Counted from the first letter of the stretch, positions 10,801 through 21,171 are shown. The stretch: 64,000 nt of DNA from Gonatopus flavifemur (GCA_018340375.1 JAFFJZ010000007.1:1426001-1490000); one strand, 5' to 3'. The notes: generated by a model not told the origin, from the sequence alone. Made by a program: numbers and translations.

Positions 10801-11204
10801 TGGTTGCGAAACTTGGACAATTGGAAAAACGGACCAACGAAGACTTGAAGCTTTTGAAATGTGGTGTTACAGAAAGATGCTTAGAATAAAGTGGATAGAG
10901 AAAGTAAGAAATGAAGAAGTACTTGAGAAGGCAAATGAAAAAAGAAGTCTCTTGAGACAGGTCGTGAAAAGAAGGAGTAATCTGATAGGACACACATTAA
11001 GGCATGATAGCTTATTGAAAACGATATTGGAAGGAAAAATGGATGGTAAAACTCGAAGAGGTAGACCTAGATTGAGTTATATGAAGCAAATTATACAAGA
11101 TAAGGGTTGCCGTAGATATGCAGAAATTAAGCGGTTAGCGGATAATAGACAGGGTTGGAGGATTTCATCAAACCAGTCATAAGACTGATTACTTTATGAT
11201 GATG
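7858..11204 (+). mobile_element. Full-length RTE-clade LINE, copy 2
   Basis: Flanked by a perfect 12-bp target-site duplication AAAGACATTTCT (7846-7857 and 11205-11216). About 343 bp of 5' leader begins CCTCCCCGTGGGATGATTG, the same first bases as the copy at 19243 and the 118-bp derivative at 52096-52213, so this is a true element terminus. One long ORF follows; the 3' UTR is only about 22 bp and ends in a (ATG)n-type microsatellite, typical of RTE. Confidence 0.95.
8201..11182 (+). CDS. RTE endonuclease / reverse transcriptase polyprotein (993 aa)
   Basis: Endonuclease plus reverse transcriptase for target-primed insertion. Residues about 44-280 form the APE-like endonuclease, with GAWNVRSLR, the REMRW glutamate, GDWNAVVG, QIDYIL and SDHN all present. 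RT spans about 545-800: PKKQGADKCENYRTISL, EDQFGFRKNRGTREAI, GVRPGCSLSP and FADD (residues 741-744). The C-terminus carries HTLRHDSLLKTIL and GRPRLSYMKQ. Family proteins are about 1000 aa, so length is complete and no stop or frameshift is seen. Two oddities: motif A has Tyr643 instead of catalytic Asp, and motif B reads RPG where copy 1 has RQG. The start is the first of two adjacent ATGs, after a CAACAACAAC tract. Known proteins of this type are often labelled craniofacial development protein 2-like. Probably not RT-active. Confidence 0.95.
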   Translation: MMASSRVKYSGGKIASRSDLRVEAARENLIKQDRNPKKIGKKENILRVGAWNVRSLRQTGKLENLKLEMKRLGIDVMGIREMRWPQEGDFWSGDYRIIHTGSKHGQAGVGIIMHKRVGNRIENYLQHSERVMMVRVRTKPVDTVIVQVYMPTSAYSEEDIEKTYDEIEEVIEYVKGEENLMIIGDWNAVVGQGEEANIIGDFALGKRNERGQRLIEFCESHKMVITNTLFKNHPRRIYTWKMPGDTARYQIDYILVKQRFRNQVKSCKIYPGADIDSDHNMLLMKCSLKSKALKEKRKRQKRWNLKNLKQGKTQDAFKAMLDEKLEDRQEKDLEIESRWTNMKRNIEQCADEILKNDGIEPKKPWITEEILDLINERRKCKNNNVEQDQQTYKALRNKMIRESRKAKEQWLEGKCQDIEVRLHLGKIDEAYRIVKRFFGQMKSRSSRIKNSLGRQLIRTEEKIEQWINHLEDLYKGGDNMGFLEREEDVDEEELGDSILRSEFDRALKELKNNKAPGTDGISADLIKASSQGTRDALFELIRDMYEIGEVPKDFQKNKIVAIPKKQGADKCENYRTISLTSHASKILTKIIYKRIENKIESRLAEDQFGFRKNRGTREAILALRTVVEKSLELKKSVYIGFVYIQKAFDNVDWEKMFTILKKVGINFRDRRIIYELYKNQTAIIEIEGQKGEAQIRRGVRPGCSLSPLIFNLYIEEAMNEVKEQMRLKSQIQGENVSMLRFADDIAILATSGAELENTLNTMKKILLDKYCMNINKDKTKFMICTTANTSRRTKMKIDAETIQQVKDFKYLGSIITENGKSERDIRARIAQGKQAFHQKKQLLCSMNISLAVRKKFLKSYVWSTALYGCETWTIGKTDQRRLEAFEMWCYRKMLRIKWIEKVRNEEVLEKANEKRSLLRQVVKRRSNLIGHTLRHDSLLKTILEGKMDGKTRRGRPRLSYMKQIIQDKGCRRYAEIKRLADNRQGWRISSNQS

Positions 11205-11334
11205 AAAGACATTTCTAATAGTGTACGTATAATCCATAGATCTCACTCATACCACTTGAATTTTCGCAGTTCAATGTGGAAGCAGAGTATCTCGTAGTTG
11301 GCGGTGTTGTTGGGGAGGTCATGCCACTATAGTA

Positions 11335-11533
11335 CTCAGAGAAAAATCTGGCCGGCACAACCACAGCACGTCGTTGATTTTTGCCTCGACCATCTTATGT
11401 AGTTGCTACACTTACATTCATGTGATTTCATCTTGTTTTTCTCGTCATCATAACCAAACTTCACGTCACTGCAACCGTGAATCTTTGACCATGCGGACAT
11501 AGTTCCTGTAACCACGTTGCTTTCTTCTCAGTG
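11335..11533. mobile_element. Candidate TA-flanked MITE
   Basis: TA|CTCAGAGAAAAATCTGG on the left and GCTTTCTTCTCAGTG|TA on the right resemble the other MITE termini. The interior is not clearly palindromic, so the call rests on termini and length. Confidence 0.4.
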
Positions 11534-11639
11534 TATTCACACTAGTCACTTCGTTGTGAAAACATATAAAACGTGAGCATTCGAAATCGAAAAGCCGAAA
11601 ACTGGAGTGATTTATCATGTTGCTCAAGTGTGTATCGTT

Positions 11640-12740
11640 TGTTGGTATCGTAACTTGATGGTAGTTCTAGTGGGGTCAACCCTATAAAAATGTATCCGGT
11701 CCTCATCCGTTTCCCTGATTCGAGCTGGATGCAGATAATTTGAATCAGGTCCGAATGCGCCGAACCTGATTCACGCCTTAATAAGAAAAGCCTCATTCAA
11801 CCTTATCAGGCTTTGATCAGTTTACCAGAAGAAGCATAAATGAGGGGAATCGTTATCCAATTTGGAAGAAGCAAACCTCATTGCCCTGACAAGGCGAGTC
11901 TTTAAAAGTCTTTCAAAATCTCATCAGACTTGGATTAGTTTTTCTGATGGGAATCAGATACAAATAATGGTGATTATGCCCAAATATGGGTAACCTGATC
12001 TCTGCCCTAATAAGGATACTGAGAATTAATACAAGTGAATTTTCTCTAAATGCCCCTAGAATTATGCAAGTTTCAATCCTCCATTGATGAACTCTGGGAT
12101 GCAATTAAATTTTTGATACGACCTTGGATGACTGAGGTTTCTTGCGAGTACTAGTTCTATCTATCCATTGATATATATACCCCGCTTAACTATTCATCTG
12201 TAGCGTGCAAATTGCGATAATGTATTATGCGACAAATATGTTTTACGTCAGAATAAGAATAAAGATATGAATTGAATTGTTTATAAGCTGCGTCACACAT
12301 TAAGTTAATAACAAATGTACTTTGATGTTTAAATGTAAGTGAACTTGGACTATTGCGATATTCACGTGAAAAATGTAAAGTTGTAATCATCATCAACAAT
12401 TAAATCTGTTAATGATTTTTTTCATAAAAAATTGAATCGCGAGGATACGGATCAACCAATTAGGACCGCATCCAGTAACCTGTTTAGAGTAGGATTACCA
12501 TACCTCTATCAGAAACGTGAATGCAAATTCATCAAGCCTGGATCTAGTTGCCGTATCCGGCTCGGATTTGGCCCGGGTGAAATCAAGTGTCACACATTAT
12601 ATTTGGGCCCAATCCGATTACTCATATTCACACCGGATCTGACTTGGGGCAATTCGTATCGATATCAGATTCGCACTTTTGCTCGGGAAGTTTTTTGTCA
12701 TGGTCATACCAATTATATCCTCATACCTGATGAAATTTAC
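11640..12740. repeat. Degenerate CCTGATTnnGGCCCTAAT-type word arrays
   Basis: Two blocks (about 11640-12050 and 12420-12740) repeat words such as AATCAGGTCCGAAT, CCTGATTCACGCC, CCTTATCAGGC and CTGCCCTAATAAGG in both orientations. Related text occurs at 37495-37645 and 40985-41112. The stretch between (12050-12420) is plain AT-rich DNA. No gene. Confidence 0.45.
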
Positions 12741-12999
12741 TAATGAGAGGAGCCAAAAACGTTTGCACACTCAATAAGAAGAAAAAGGACACAATTATTG
12801 AGGTTTGTACGATTTGTAAAATTTATGTGAATATCGGAAATAACGTCTATCAATGAAACCCTGAATCGTAGAAACCTTTATTTTCTCTTTATTTGGTCAT
12901 GCATTAGGCTGGTCTTCCATTGATGGGAATTTCTGAAGAACGCGAAATAATTCAAAGAGTCAATCATCAAGAGTTCACTCGGTGATCATCACTTATGAC
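12741..12999. other. Intergenic, nothing assignable
   Basis: AT-rich, short frames only. Confidence 0.4.
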
Positions 13000-13231
13000 T
13001 TTCTAAATTTCTTGGAGTAAAAATCCACTTCCAAGGAGTGAAAATACTGCAATTCCAACGAGAGTGAGATACCACTCCTATAGAGCGAGTTTGCACACCA
13101 TATGAGTTAATTTTCACTCTCTTGGAGTGAGGATTTTACTCTTCAAACCGAGTTGAACCTCCACTCTCCCTGGACTTGCAGTATTTTTACTCTTCAAGAG
13201 TGAATTTTTCACTCCAAGGAATTTAGAGAGT
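13000..13231. mobile_element. Foldback element built from an ACTCCAAGGAGTGA word
   Basis: Ends are inverted: CTAAATTTCTTGGAGTAAAA on the left, TTCACTCCAAGGAATTTAG on the right, with a second inner pair GTGAAAATACTGCA and TGCAGTATTTTTAC. The interior repeats GGAGTGA and TCACTC many times. Confidence 0.85.
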
Positions 13232-13801
13232 ATGAAAACACTCGAAAATCCTCTAGGATTCAGATGGAATTCATTCTAGCGGTATGGCTGTAACCCAATC
13301 GTCTTTATTCTCTCCCATACAGCTTCACGGGAAATATATGGTCAGTGCCATATATTTTCAGTGCTCTTACAGGTGATAAATGTTCTACCAAAAGATATTC
13401 CTGAAATTACTTGTGTCTCACAGCGGTCTTCGAGATAACAGCGGGCTTGAAAATATCTTCTGGTTGGAAATTAATGCTCTATTAGAAGAAGAAACATCAT
13501 AATTTTAGAAAATATTATCTCATGAATTGAAATACAATAAAATACGAATGGGCTAAAATCGTCGGTGGATCTCTTTCCACTATTTCACCACGGAATAAGT
13601 GAAGTGAACTTCAAGTAATCATGACATTTCTAAAAAAAATATCTGGGATAATTATTCCTAGAAAAATTGGAAGGACTATTGAAGAATGATATTTTTCTGA
13701 ACCCAGCCAGAATAAATTATCAATTTGAATTTATAAAGACTTCCCAAAGACTTCTCAAATAATCCCTGTTATGCGACTCATAATCAATAAAGATTCAATC
13801 A
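13232..13801. other. Intergenic, nothing assignable
   Basis: AT-rich, no frames above background. A short inverted pair (GGTCAGTGCCATAT region, 13340-13365) is too small to call. Confidence 0.35.
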
Positions 13802-14134
13802 CAGTAAGACCCCGCAAGAAGAAACTAAAAGCCCCCAAGGAGAAGATTTTTTCCGCGAATCAGGGTTCCCTCACTACTTCTACGTTGCCAACACTCCTCG
13901 TTCCTTCTGTCTTTCTCTCGCATTTTCGGCGACGACCCCGCATTAAGAAACTTTGCTCCAGGCGTTCGAGCTGTGATCACCCGTCTTTTGTTTGAACGCT
14001 TATTGACATGCCCTTATACGCTTATGCTTATTTACAAAATAAAAGTAAAAGAAAAAATTGATCTCGAATATGCTCATTACTGAGAAACTGGGGAAGTTTC
14101 TCATTGCGAGGTTCCTTATTGCGGGGTTTTACTG
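13802..14134. mobile_element. pogo/Tigger-like MITE
   Basis: Left end CAGTAAGACCCCGCAAGAAG and right end CTTATTGCGGGGTTTTACTG are inverted copies. The CAGTAnnACCCCGC terminus resembles pogo-superfamily ends as I know them. TA follows on the right; the left flank is CA. A 74-codon frame inside has no homology I recognise. More GC-rich than its surroundings. Confidence 0.6.
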
Positions 14135-14320
14135 TAATTCAAAATAAAAACGTATCGAATACCCGGAAAATTCATTATGAAATCTCGATATAAGTTCTCT
14201 TTGAACATTGAGTTGTTCATCAAGAGTTAATTTTGAATTCAAAATATTTATAATGAACACATATTGATTAGCATACCGCAGATATTGATCAGCTCTTTAT
14301 AGGAACTCTCGTGCTGTATG

Positions 14321-14522
14321 CACTGAGAAAAAAGATAGTGGAACCAACCGCATATGAGTTTGGATACGGCGAATCTCGCCACGCGGTTGACTCAATTGAA
14401 TATCGATTGAAATGACCGAATGAGCATTTACTTCAATCGATATTCAGTTGAGTCAACCGCGTGGCGAGATTTGCCGTATCCAAACTCATATGCGGTTGGC
14501 TCTACTATTTTTTTTCTCAGTG
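14321..14522. mobile_element. Near-perfect 202-bp palindromic MITE
   Basis: Ends CACTGAGAAAAAAGATAGTG and TCTACTATTTTTTTTCTCAGTG; arms of about 90 bp pair almost base for base (CCGCATATGAGTTTGGATAC answered by its complement at 14475-14495), with about 20 bp of loop. Flanks are TG rather than TA. Transcripts would fold into a long hairpin. Confidence 0.9.
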
Positions 14523-14938
14523 TGGGAATAATAACTCCTCTGTATTCTACAAATAACACATACAATTGTACAAATGTAAATGGTTTGTCCGAAATCGATT
14601 GAGACTTGGCAAAAGTCAATGAGATTGTCGTTGAAAAAAATGTATACAACTGACCGAATCTCATTGACGAATAATAAAATGAAATTTAATCAGACCTTTG
14701 TTCAATTTTGATAAGATTTCATGAAATTCAATGGGTTTTCAAAGATCAGATTAATTATTGCATCTTTGAATGCTTTTTACGCAAGTGAAGTTCATATGAA
14801 TTTTTGATTAAATCATTTTTTTTAAATTTAGGAATGTACTTTTTTGATTCGGTGGTCAAAATATTATCAAAATCGCTGCCAGAATTCTGTCTTTTGACGT
14901 AATAATTTTTGGTGAAACCACAGTATAATCAACGTTTC
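14523..14938. other. Intergenic, nothing assignable
   Basis: AT-rich; several AATGAGATTnG-like words near 14615-14665 but no defined element. Confidence 0.35.
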
Positions 14939-15275
14939 TCAAATAACAAAAGGTTTTATATTGGGCCAATATTGGTTTGCCATGCTTGGCAGCATAATGA
15001 TTTGCCGGGCTTTAGTCATTCGTGTTGGCATTCCTTGTGAAACGTGCTACGGGCTCTCAAGTAACAAATATTGTTATATTGGGTGGATTTTGTATCGCCA
15101 TACTTGGCCGCCCCACATTTTGCCAAGCTTGCACAAGTTGTCATATAGGCATTTGCTATGAAATCTGGCATGAGTTCTGGAATAACCAACGGTTGTATAT
15201 TGAACCAATATTGGTTCGCGATACTTGGCAGTCGAATGTTTTGCTGAGATTTGACCACTTGTCAGTATTGGCAAT
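14939..15275 (+). repeat. Three diverged tandem units of about 110-120 bp
   Basis: Each unit contains a TTnTATATTGnnCCAATATTGG-like part, a CGCCATACTTGGC-like part and an ATTTTGC or GTTTTGC part, starting near 14939, 15055 and 15178. Divergence is high. No open frame is maintained. Confidence 0.55.
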
Positions 15276-15925
15276 CTCTACCTGGGTAAGACTTGACTAT
15301 CAATCGTCACCTCCACGTCGCTTCTCCATCGACCAATTGTTCCTGTACTGATATATACCTGATTTACCAATTTTTCACCTAAATTCTACGTGGAGGCAAC
15401 ATACCTCACCAGTGATCTTGTGCGAGTGTAACTTGGGAATTATCAGATCCCAATGGGTTTATCCAGAGCTGAGTCAAGCCAGCTGAAAGCAAGATGGTCT
15501 CATATTAATTGTGGAGATTTGGGAAAACCATTATAGTCTCTAACTGACACCCACTGTCACCGAGTTGGGTCAGCTAGGAACACGTTGATTCTTTCTTCAC
15601 AGTACAAGCATTTAGAAATTACATCGTTATTGAAGGTGCTTAAGACTAAAACTGGAAGATTCTTGTCTTAGCCCCTACACGAGTGTAATAAGTAAACTTG
15701 GTATCTAACATTCCATTCAAAAAATGATCCCAAACTGCGGAAGTTGGCGACCCTCACCATGTATCTTTTCGAGACTACTGCACTCTTATTGCACGATAAT
15801 ATGAAATAAGGAGAGATACATGGTGGTCAGTAACTACACTGAACTTCAGTGTAATCTTCGTGATTTGACTTGGACGTACTATAAGTTTTGAATAGTCACA
15901 GAGGATTACATGGTGGGGGCCGCTG
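15276..15925. other. Intergenic, nothing assignable
   Basis: No gene-like frame. GGAGAnATACATGGTGG and GATTACATGGTGGGGGCC near 15810 and 15905 repeat a short word. Confidence 0.35.
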
Positions 15926-16154
15926 CACTGAGAGAAATAATTACTAATACCAAGAAAATGTATTCTTAATAAACAGTTGACATGTTGTAGACCCAAGAAA
16001 AATTTTCTTGAATCAAGAAAATATTTTTCCACTTCAAGAATTATATTCTTAGCTTCAGAAAATTTTCTTGTATCAAGGATACATATTTCCTGAGCAACGG
16101 GTTCCTTCGAACACGAAAATATGTTGTTGGTGATAGTAATTATTTCTCTCAGTG
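15926..16154. mobile_element. Word-array MITE (TTTTCTTGnnTCAAGAAAA)
   Basis: Left TIR CACTGAGAGAAATAATTACT and right TIR AGTAATTATTTCTCTCAGTG are perfect over about 20 bp. The interior is an array of CAAGAAAATnTTCTTG words in both orientations. Flanked by TG dinucleotides. Confidence 0.9.
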
Positions 16155-16598
16155 TGCTCCTGCATGTTGGGATCACTCATCCAGAGTATTCTATTCTTTA
16201 TTGCAGTATGATATACTGTGGTGTATTGATTCGAATGAAACAAACGTCGATGAATTTTGAAGTTTTTGTGTATGCCATTTTGATTTTAAATGAGTCTGAT
16301 ATACATAATTTTCCCGTGATGATAATTTGTATATAATAAGTTCTAATAGTCCATGAATTATAAAAATTCAAAATTTTCATCATTTGAGGTTGAAAATCAT
16401 GAAGGCATATTCAAGTGTTTCAATGAATATGTGACTGTACATATGGAAGCGTTAGCGCAAAGTTTTTCTTGTTCTTTTTTTCATGCTTGCGAAATTTTTA
16501 TATTTTCCCGTGTTTGGAGGGCAACGTGAGAAAAAAATAGAAAACAGGTATTAAAAAATAGAAAACAGGTATTAAAAAAATAAGGACAAGAGAAACTC
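16155..16598. other. Intergenic, nothing assignable
   Basis: A 21-bp text beginning AAAAATAGAAAACAGG is repeated twice in tandem at about 16531-16573. Confidence 0.45.
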
Positions 16599-17237
16599 CC
16601 CAATAAACACACACACGTTATTTCAACGTTGAGAGAACGTTAGACTGTCAAACGAACGTCAGTCGTTGACTTCATAACGTTGATTTTTAGTTGAAATTTG
16701 ATAGGGAAATAGACGATTAGGAATTACGTCTTGATGACGTGTAATTCAAACTAATATTCAAAAATAACCATCAAACGACGTCCTCAAAAAACGTGTTTTG
16801 AACGCGTTTGAATCACGCGTTTAAAATGTGTTTATAACACCTTGTGTTTGAACTTTAATTGAAGATATTCTGCTAAAAATGTCGAACGAAACCAAACGAT
16901 GGTTGAAATTTCAACAACAAGCAAGATAGTAAATAGTGTGGCATACTTTCCAAATTCTGTCATACTCAGAAATACTATTGTTCTCGATATTGAATGAAGA
17001 GTTTTCCAAATAATTTGTTCGATTCAATTCACGTTTTAGAACCATCATTAGGACACGTCAATATTTGACGTCTTTTAAACGATGTTCAAACCGTTGATAT
17101 GACGTTATTTTACGGTTGAAAAACACGTGATCTGCCGCGACATTTTTACGTTGAATCAACGCAAGAATATTACTAATTCACAACGTGTGGTTATTGACTG
17201 TTTTTGACGTTTTTAAAACGTGCGTGTGTTTACTGGG
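16599..17237. mobile_element. Word-array element with CCCAnTAAACACAC termini
   Basis: Left end CCCAATAAACACACACACG; right end ACGTGCGTGTGTTTACTGGG. The 640-bp interior is dense in AACGTT, GACGTC and AACGTGTTTT-like words in both orientations. Termini resemble those at 55995-56113 and the right end of the element at 23807-27081 (CCCTAGTAACA). Confidence 0.75.
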
Positions 17238-17564
17238 TCTTCTGAAGGATTCAGTTCCATAGAAGCAAAAGTCCGAAAATGCATTCCATATGCTTTGTTC
17301 ATGAATATAGTCAATGTTCTAGAGATCACTCTTTGAATGAAACGTTAGCGAAGGAAACACTTGACTTTTGGCTGAATCTTCACCGAAATATGAATAAAAT
17401 TTTATAAATTTCGACAACACATTTCAACTGTAATTCCATAAAGTGATATATTGCAGCTCGCTATATCAAATTCGAGAACTTTTTGATAATTGGGATAAGA
17501 AAAGTATGCATCACATAAGATATTTATTCATACGGCTCATTATGAAATTTAATGAAAAGGAGAC

Positions 17565-17739
17565 CCATGTAAAAAAGTCAGATATAACCATATCTCAACC
17601 AGGTATAATTTATGTGTGGAAATGGGCTTACAAAAACTATACATGCTCAAATGACTCATTTAACAAAAGTGAAAAGTCCATTCCCACACATAAATTATAC
17701 TTGGTTTAGATATAGTTATATCTAGCTTTTTTTACATGG
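17565..17739. mobile_element. Palindromic foldback, about 175 bp
   Basis: Left arm CCATGTAAAAAAGTCAGATA and right arm ending AGCTTTTTTTACATGG; the inner text GTATAATTTATGTGTGG pairs with CCACACATAAATTATAC. Hairpin-forming, noncoding. Confidence 0.8.
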
Positions 17740-18589
17740 CAAGCGGTTTCAAAATTTCATATCATCAAAATTCGTACTAAATCCGTTACTGTTTATCTTA
17801 CAGTGTTTTTTTTTCTGCTCTTGCTATGAATCCAGTACCCAAACGGCTGCTATTCAACCTACTTGGTGTGAGGGACAAGACGGATGACGACCAAAATAGA
17901 TAACCGTATTGCGACTAGACTCCTACGTACGTATTTTCAAGTATTCGTATATCTCTGCGTTTGTGCATGAGTTCTTTTTCCCTTCTTCAAACTCGTGGAA
18001 GAAAAAATAATCTCGTGTTCCTAGAATCAAAGAATTTTCGTTATAAAACGGGACTGAGCGTTATCCATTCCTATGTGAAATTTCTTTAGAACTCAAACTC
18101 CTTTCGTATTATTAATGACAAAAATTCTTTGATATGAAAGAATTCACTTGAGCAGTTCGGACGATGCCAATATTTGTTCTGATATCTGAATCATGAAATT
18201 GTTGCTGTACAAATTGTGCAGAATTCCTCGTACTAAAAAGATACTAGGAGGATTATGATAAATTTTGGGATATAACTGAGAACACATATTTTCCAAGTAT
18301 CGGTCTATGAAGCTGATCCTCACGGAATTCGGTTATGTAGATTCAACTCATTTTGAATCAGCTAAATTAAATTCTGATTTTTTAGTTGGATTCATTATCA
18401 ATGATTTCAAGACTTTTGGATCATGAGTGGCTAGAACATTCAATTATTTTATCAACTCGAATCTGTCTATTGTATACGTTATCTCAAAATCCTCTCAAAT
18501 CGAATCCCATTCGATTTGATATTGATATGCTTATTTAGTCTCGTAAGAATCTTTTCCCTACTTTCTCTCTAATTATGTGGGAGAAGAGT
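17740..18589. other. Intergenic, nothing assignable
   Basis: AT-rich DNA with an orphan CAGTGTTTTTTTTTC at about 17802. No frame or element. Confidence 0.35.
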
Positions 18590-18729
18590 AGGGATGGGCG
18601 ATACTCGACAGTATCGATACTTTTTATGACACGTTTATAAAATTTTGATCGACATTTTATGAGGATCATATACAAAATTGACAAATTTTCTATAAAAAGT
18701 ATCGATTTTGTCAAGTATCAACCATCCCT
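18590..18729. mobile_element. Small MITE with AGGGATGGGCGATACT ends
   Basis: Left AGGGATGGGCGATACTCGAC and ATCGATACTTTTTAT; right ATAAAAAGTATCGAT and AGTATCAACCATCCCT. A diverged relative starting AGACATGGGCGAATCT is at 63139-63276. Confidence 0.75.
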
Positions 18730-18879
18730 TGAGAATAGGTTAGTAATATGCGTTCTGAACATAGACTTCCCCTCGAGCAGAAGTTTCGATCCAGCAAGCC
18801 CTGAAGTAGTCCGGATCGAATTCGACTGTGATATAGGATGTCCTATATGGGGCTCAGTATCTGAACTTTTTATCCGTAA

Positions 18880-19170
18880 CATTTTCTTCCATCTTCACTA
18901 GTTTTGGAGATATTTGACTATATCACTTAGAATAGTCCACCCTGTATATGTATACAGCGGAGAAAATTTTCTCCGAGATCACCTGTTTTATACATAAAAA
19001 AATTTTTAAAAAACAGGAGGACTCGTCTGATTGCAACAAAAATTGAATGGTCTTTGGGGAAGAGCTTGAAGAAGGTCCTGTATAAATTTCATCCAATTTG
19101 GCCCACTCGGTCCAGAGATATCCCGAATACAGAATGAGCGACAGACAGACATATAGTCCACGGATTATCA
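18880..19170. repeat. Dispersed repeat with CCACCCTGTATA motif and GACAGACAGACA tail
   Basis: Text such as TTTGGAGATATTTGAC, TAGTCCACCCTGTATATG and a later ATTTGGCCCACTCGGTCCAG followed by CGACAGACAGACATA is reminiscent of common insect dispersed repeats. No coding frame. Confidence 0.4.
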
Positions 19171-19356
19171 ATGAGTATTGCATGAAATGACAAAGCATTC
19201 AATTTGATTACTCTAATATTTTAGAAGATACGTTCAGGGAGTCCTCCCCGTGGGATGATTGCGGCTCTTCCAGGGAGATATTCTTGATACCTGTCCTTGA
19301 TATCCTTTTTATCCATCCTTGGTAGTATCTGCTTCCTTCACGTGGTGGGGAGGATA

Positions 19357-20937
19357 CAGTAGCGCTCATAAATATTTTGACAAAGACATTTTGTAGCATA
19401 TGTTTATTTACATTGCAATATTTAAAGTGTAACTACAGAGAAATGCACAGCTGATGAATTGAAATAAAATCTGATGTAAATCTAAGAACATTCCATCACT
19501 TCTCTCTTTACATCAAGATGTAACGAATCCAGTGGAATATCGAAAGTATTTTTACAGTAAATTATAGTGGGAAAAGAACAGAATCAATCAAATGAAATCT
19601 TCAAATTCTTGCACGTTGACAATTTAGTTGTTCAATACTTGGTAGCATATCCATTAGAATTGATCACAGCGACGCATCGCCTCGGCATAGAATCAATTAG
19701 ATTTTCAATTCGATCCAGAGAGGTTTTTGTCCATTCCTCACTCAACGCAGCAAAGAATTCCTGTTTATTTGTGAAGTTTCGAGTCCTTACTCGCCTTTCA
19801 AGCTCTTTCCACATGTGCTCGATTGGATTCAAGTCCGGACTTTGACTAGGCCACTCGAGAAGTTTGATTTTTTTCTTTTGGGAATATTCTTTCACGAAGC
19901 TAGAAGTATGTTTTGGATCATTATCCTGTTGAAATATCCAACCTCGCGGCATATTTTTCTCGGCATAAGGGAGCATCTGTTCGTCTAAAATCTTTTGATA
20001 CGCGAATCGATCCATTTTATCTTCTATTCGAAATAACGGGCCTACTCCTTTTCGAGAAAAACATCCCCAAACCATGACATTTCCACCACCATGTTTTATA
20101 GTTGGTACCTGATATCTAATATTATATCTTTCATTTTTCGGACGACGTACATACTTCATTCCGTCGGAAGAGAATAAATTAAATTTACTTTCATCACTCC
20201 ATAACACCTTGGACCATTCTGTATTTGTCCAGTGCCGATGGGTTTTAGCGAAATCTAATCGGGCAATTTTATTTTTCTTTGAAATTAATAGTTTCTTACT
20301 GGGCCTTCGGGCTGATAAACCTTGCTCTTTGAGCCGTCGTTTGACGGTAGAAACATGTAAGTTAAGCCCATAATTCTCACGCAAATCATTTCTAATAGCC
20401 ACAGCAGATTTTCGAGGGTCAGCGGTACACTGCTTTTTAATAATATTATCTTCGCGAAACGTGGTTTTACGTGGACAGCCAGACCTAACCTTATTGAATA
20501 CGTGTCCCCTGACTTTGCTAAGACAATTCCAAACACTTACAAGCTGTCGCGAAATATCAAAATCACGTGCCACGCTGCTTTGTGTACGACCCGCTTTTAA
20601 AGCGTGGATGACTGCTTCCTTCAAATCCATGGAGTATTCTTTTGTTTTTGGCATTGTTTCCCTATCAAATGATTGCGTGCATGTGAATAAACAGATAAAA
20701 TTTCGATTCAAGCATGTACAATTTATGGATGATTCTTTGTCAAAATCCTTACGAGCCAAGTATTCAACGATGATCGGGTGTAGCAATAAGAACTTTGATA
20801 TCTTCGACTCTCATCAGTGCTTAATATGTGTGTCTCACATCACTCAATATTCCTTAATAAGGATTCAAAACATTGCACACGCCTGAAGTTGTCTATACAA
20901 GACAAACTGTTTGTCAAATTATTTATGAGCGCTACTG
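19357..20937 (-). mobile_element. Complete Tc1-like transposon (1581 bp)
   Basis: TA duplications at 19355-19356 and 20938-20939. Terminal inverted repeats begin CAGTAGCGCTCATAAATAnT and continue TTGACAAA (about 28 bp). The uninterrupted site is visible in the RTE copy at about 7969-7975 (GGATAAGTATC), which proves the exact insertion boundaries. Confidence 0.97.
19632..20654 (-). CDS. Tc1-family DD34E transposase (340 aa, intact)
   Basis: Cuts the element at its TIRs and inserts it at TA dinucleotides in the nucleus. The N-terminal half has paired-like helix-turn-helix DNA-binding segments (residues about 10-115, including SVARDFDISRQLVSVW). The DDE catalytic domain shows D154 (VLWSDESKF), D244 (FQQDNDPKHT) and E279 (DLNPIEHMW), with 34 residues between the last two, the Tc1 signature. 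340 aa is the normal Tc1 length. I chose the start MPKTKEYSMDL because it fits family length; the frame is open for 44 further codons upstream (to 20786), which contain no Tc1-like sequence. No stop or frameshift, so the copy may be recent or active. Confidence 0.96.
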   Translation of the reverse strand: MPKTKEYSMDLKEAVIHALKAGRTQSSVARDFDISRQLVSVWNCLSKVRGHVFNKVRSGCPRKTTFREDNIIKKQCTADPRKSAVAIRNDLRENYGLNLHVSTVKRRLKEQGLSARRPSKKLLISKKNKIARLDFAKTHRHWTNTEWSKVLWSDESKFNLFSSDGMKYVRRPKNERYNIRYQVPTIKHGGGNVMVWGCFSRKGVGPLFRIEDKMDRFAYQKILDEQMLPYAEKNMPRGWIFQQDNDPKHTSSFVKEYSQKKKIKLLEWPSQSPDLNPIEHMWKELERRVRTRNFTNKQEFFAALSEEWTKTSLDRIENLIDSMPRRCVAVINSNGYATKY

Positions 20938-21171
20938 TAAGTATCTCAGATTTGGGTCTCTTTTTTGGGTGGAATAAACTACTCGAGAGGGAGAATACAA
21001 ACTGAGAGAAACTAAATCATCTCAACGCCAGGAACATCGGCGAAAACGGGGGGAAAGCAAGGGGAAACTACCTTCCTTGACATCTTTTAATATTCCAGAG
21101 GAAATGAAATCTTCCTCCAAACCTAGAATTTTGAAATTTTAATTTATTGAAAAAAAGCAACAACAACAACA

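Larger units (their letters stand above)
6466..11223. mobile_element. MITE split by two RTE insertions (host MITE about 270 bp)
   Basis: Starts TA|CACTGTTTGGAATTTC (6464) and ends AATAGTG|TA (11217-11225). MITE text occupies only 6466-6605, 7739-7857 and 11217-11223; rejoined it matches unbroken relatives at 45754-46019 and 27238-27502 in order and length. The first gap is an RTE fragment bounded by AATGTGTGATAT repeats; the second is a full-length RTE bounded by AAAGACATTTCT repeats. Confidence 0.9.
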
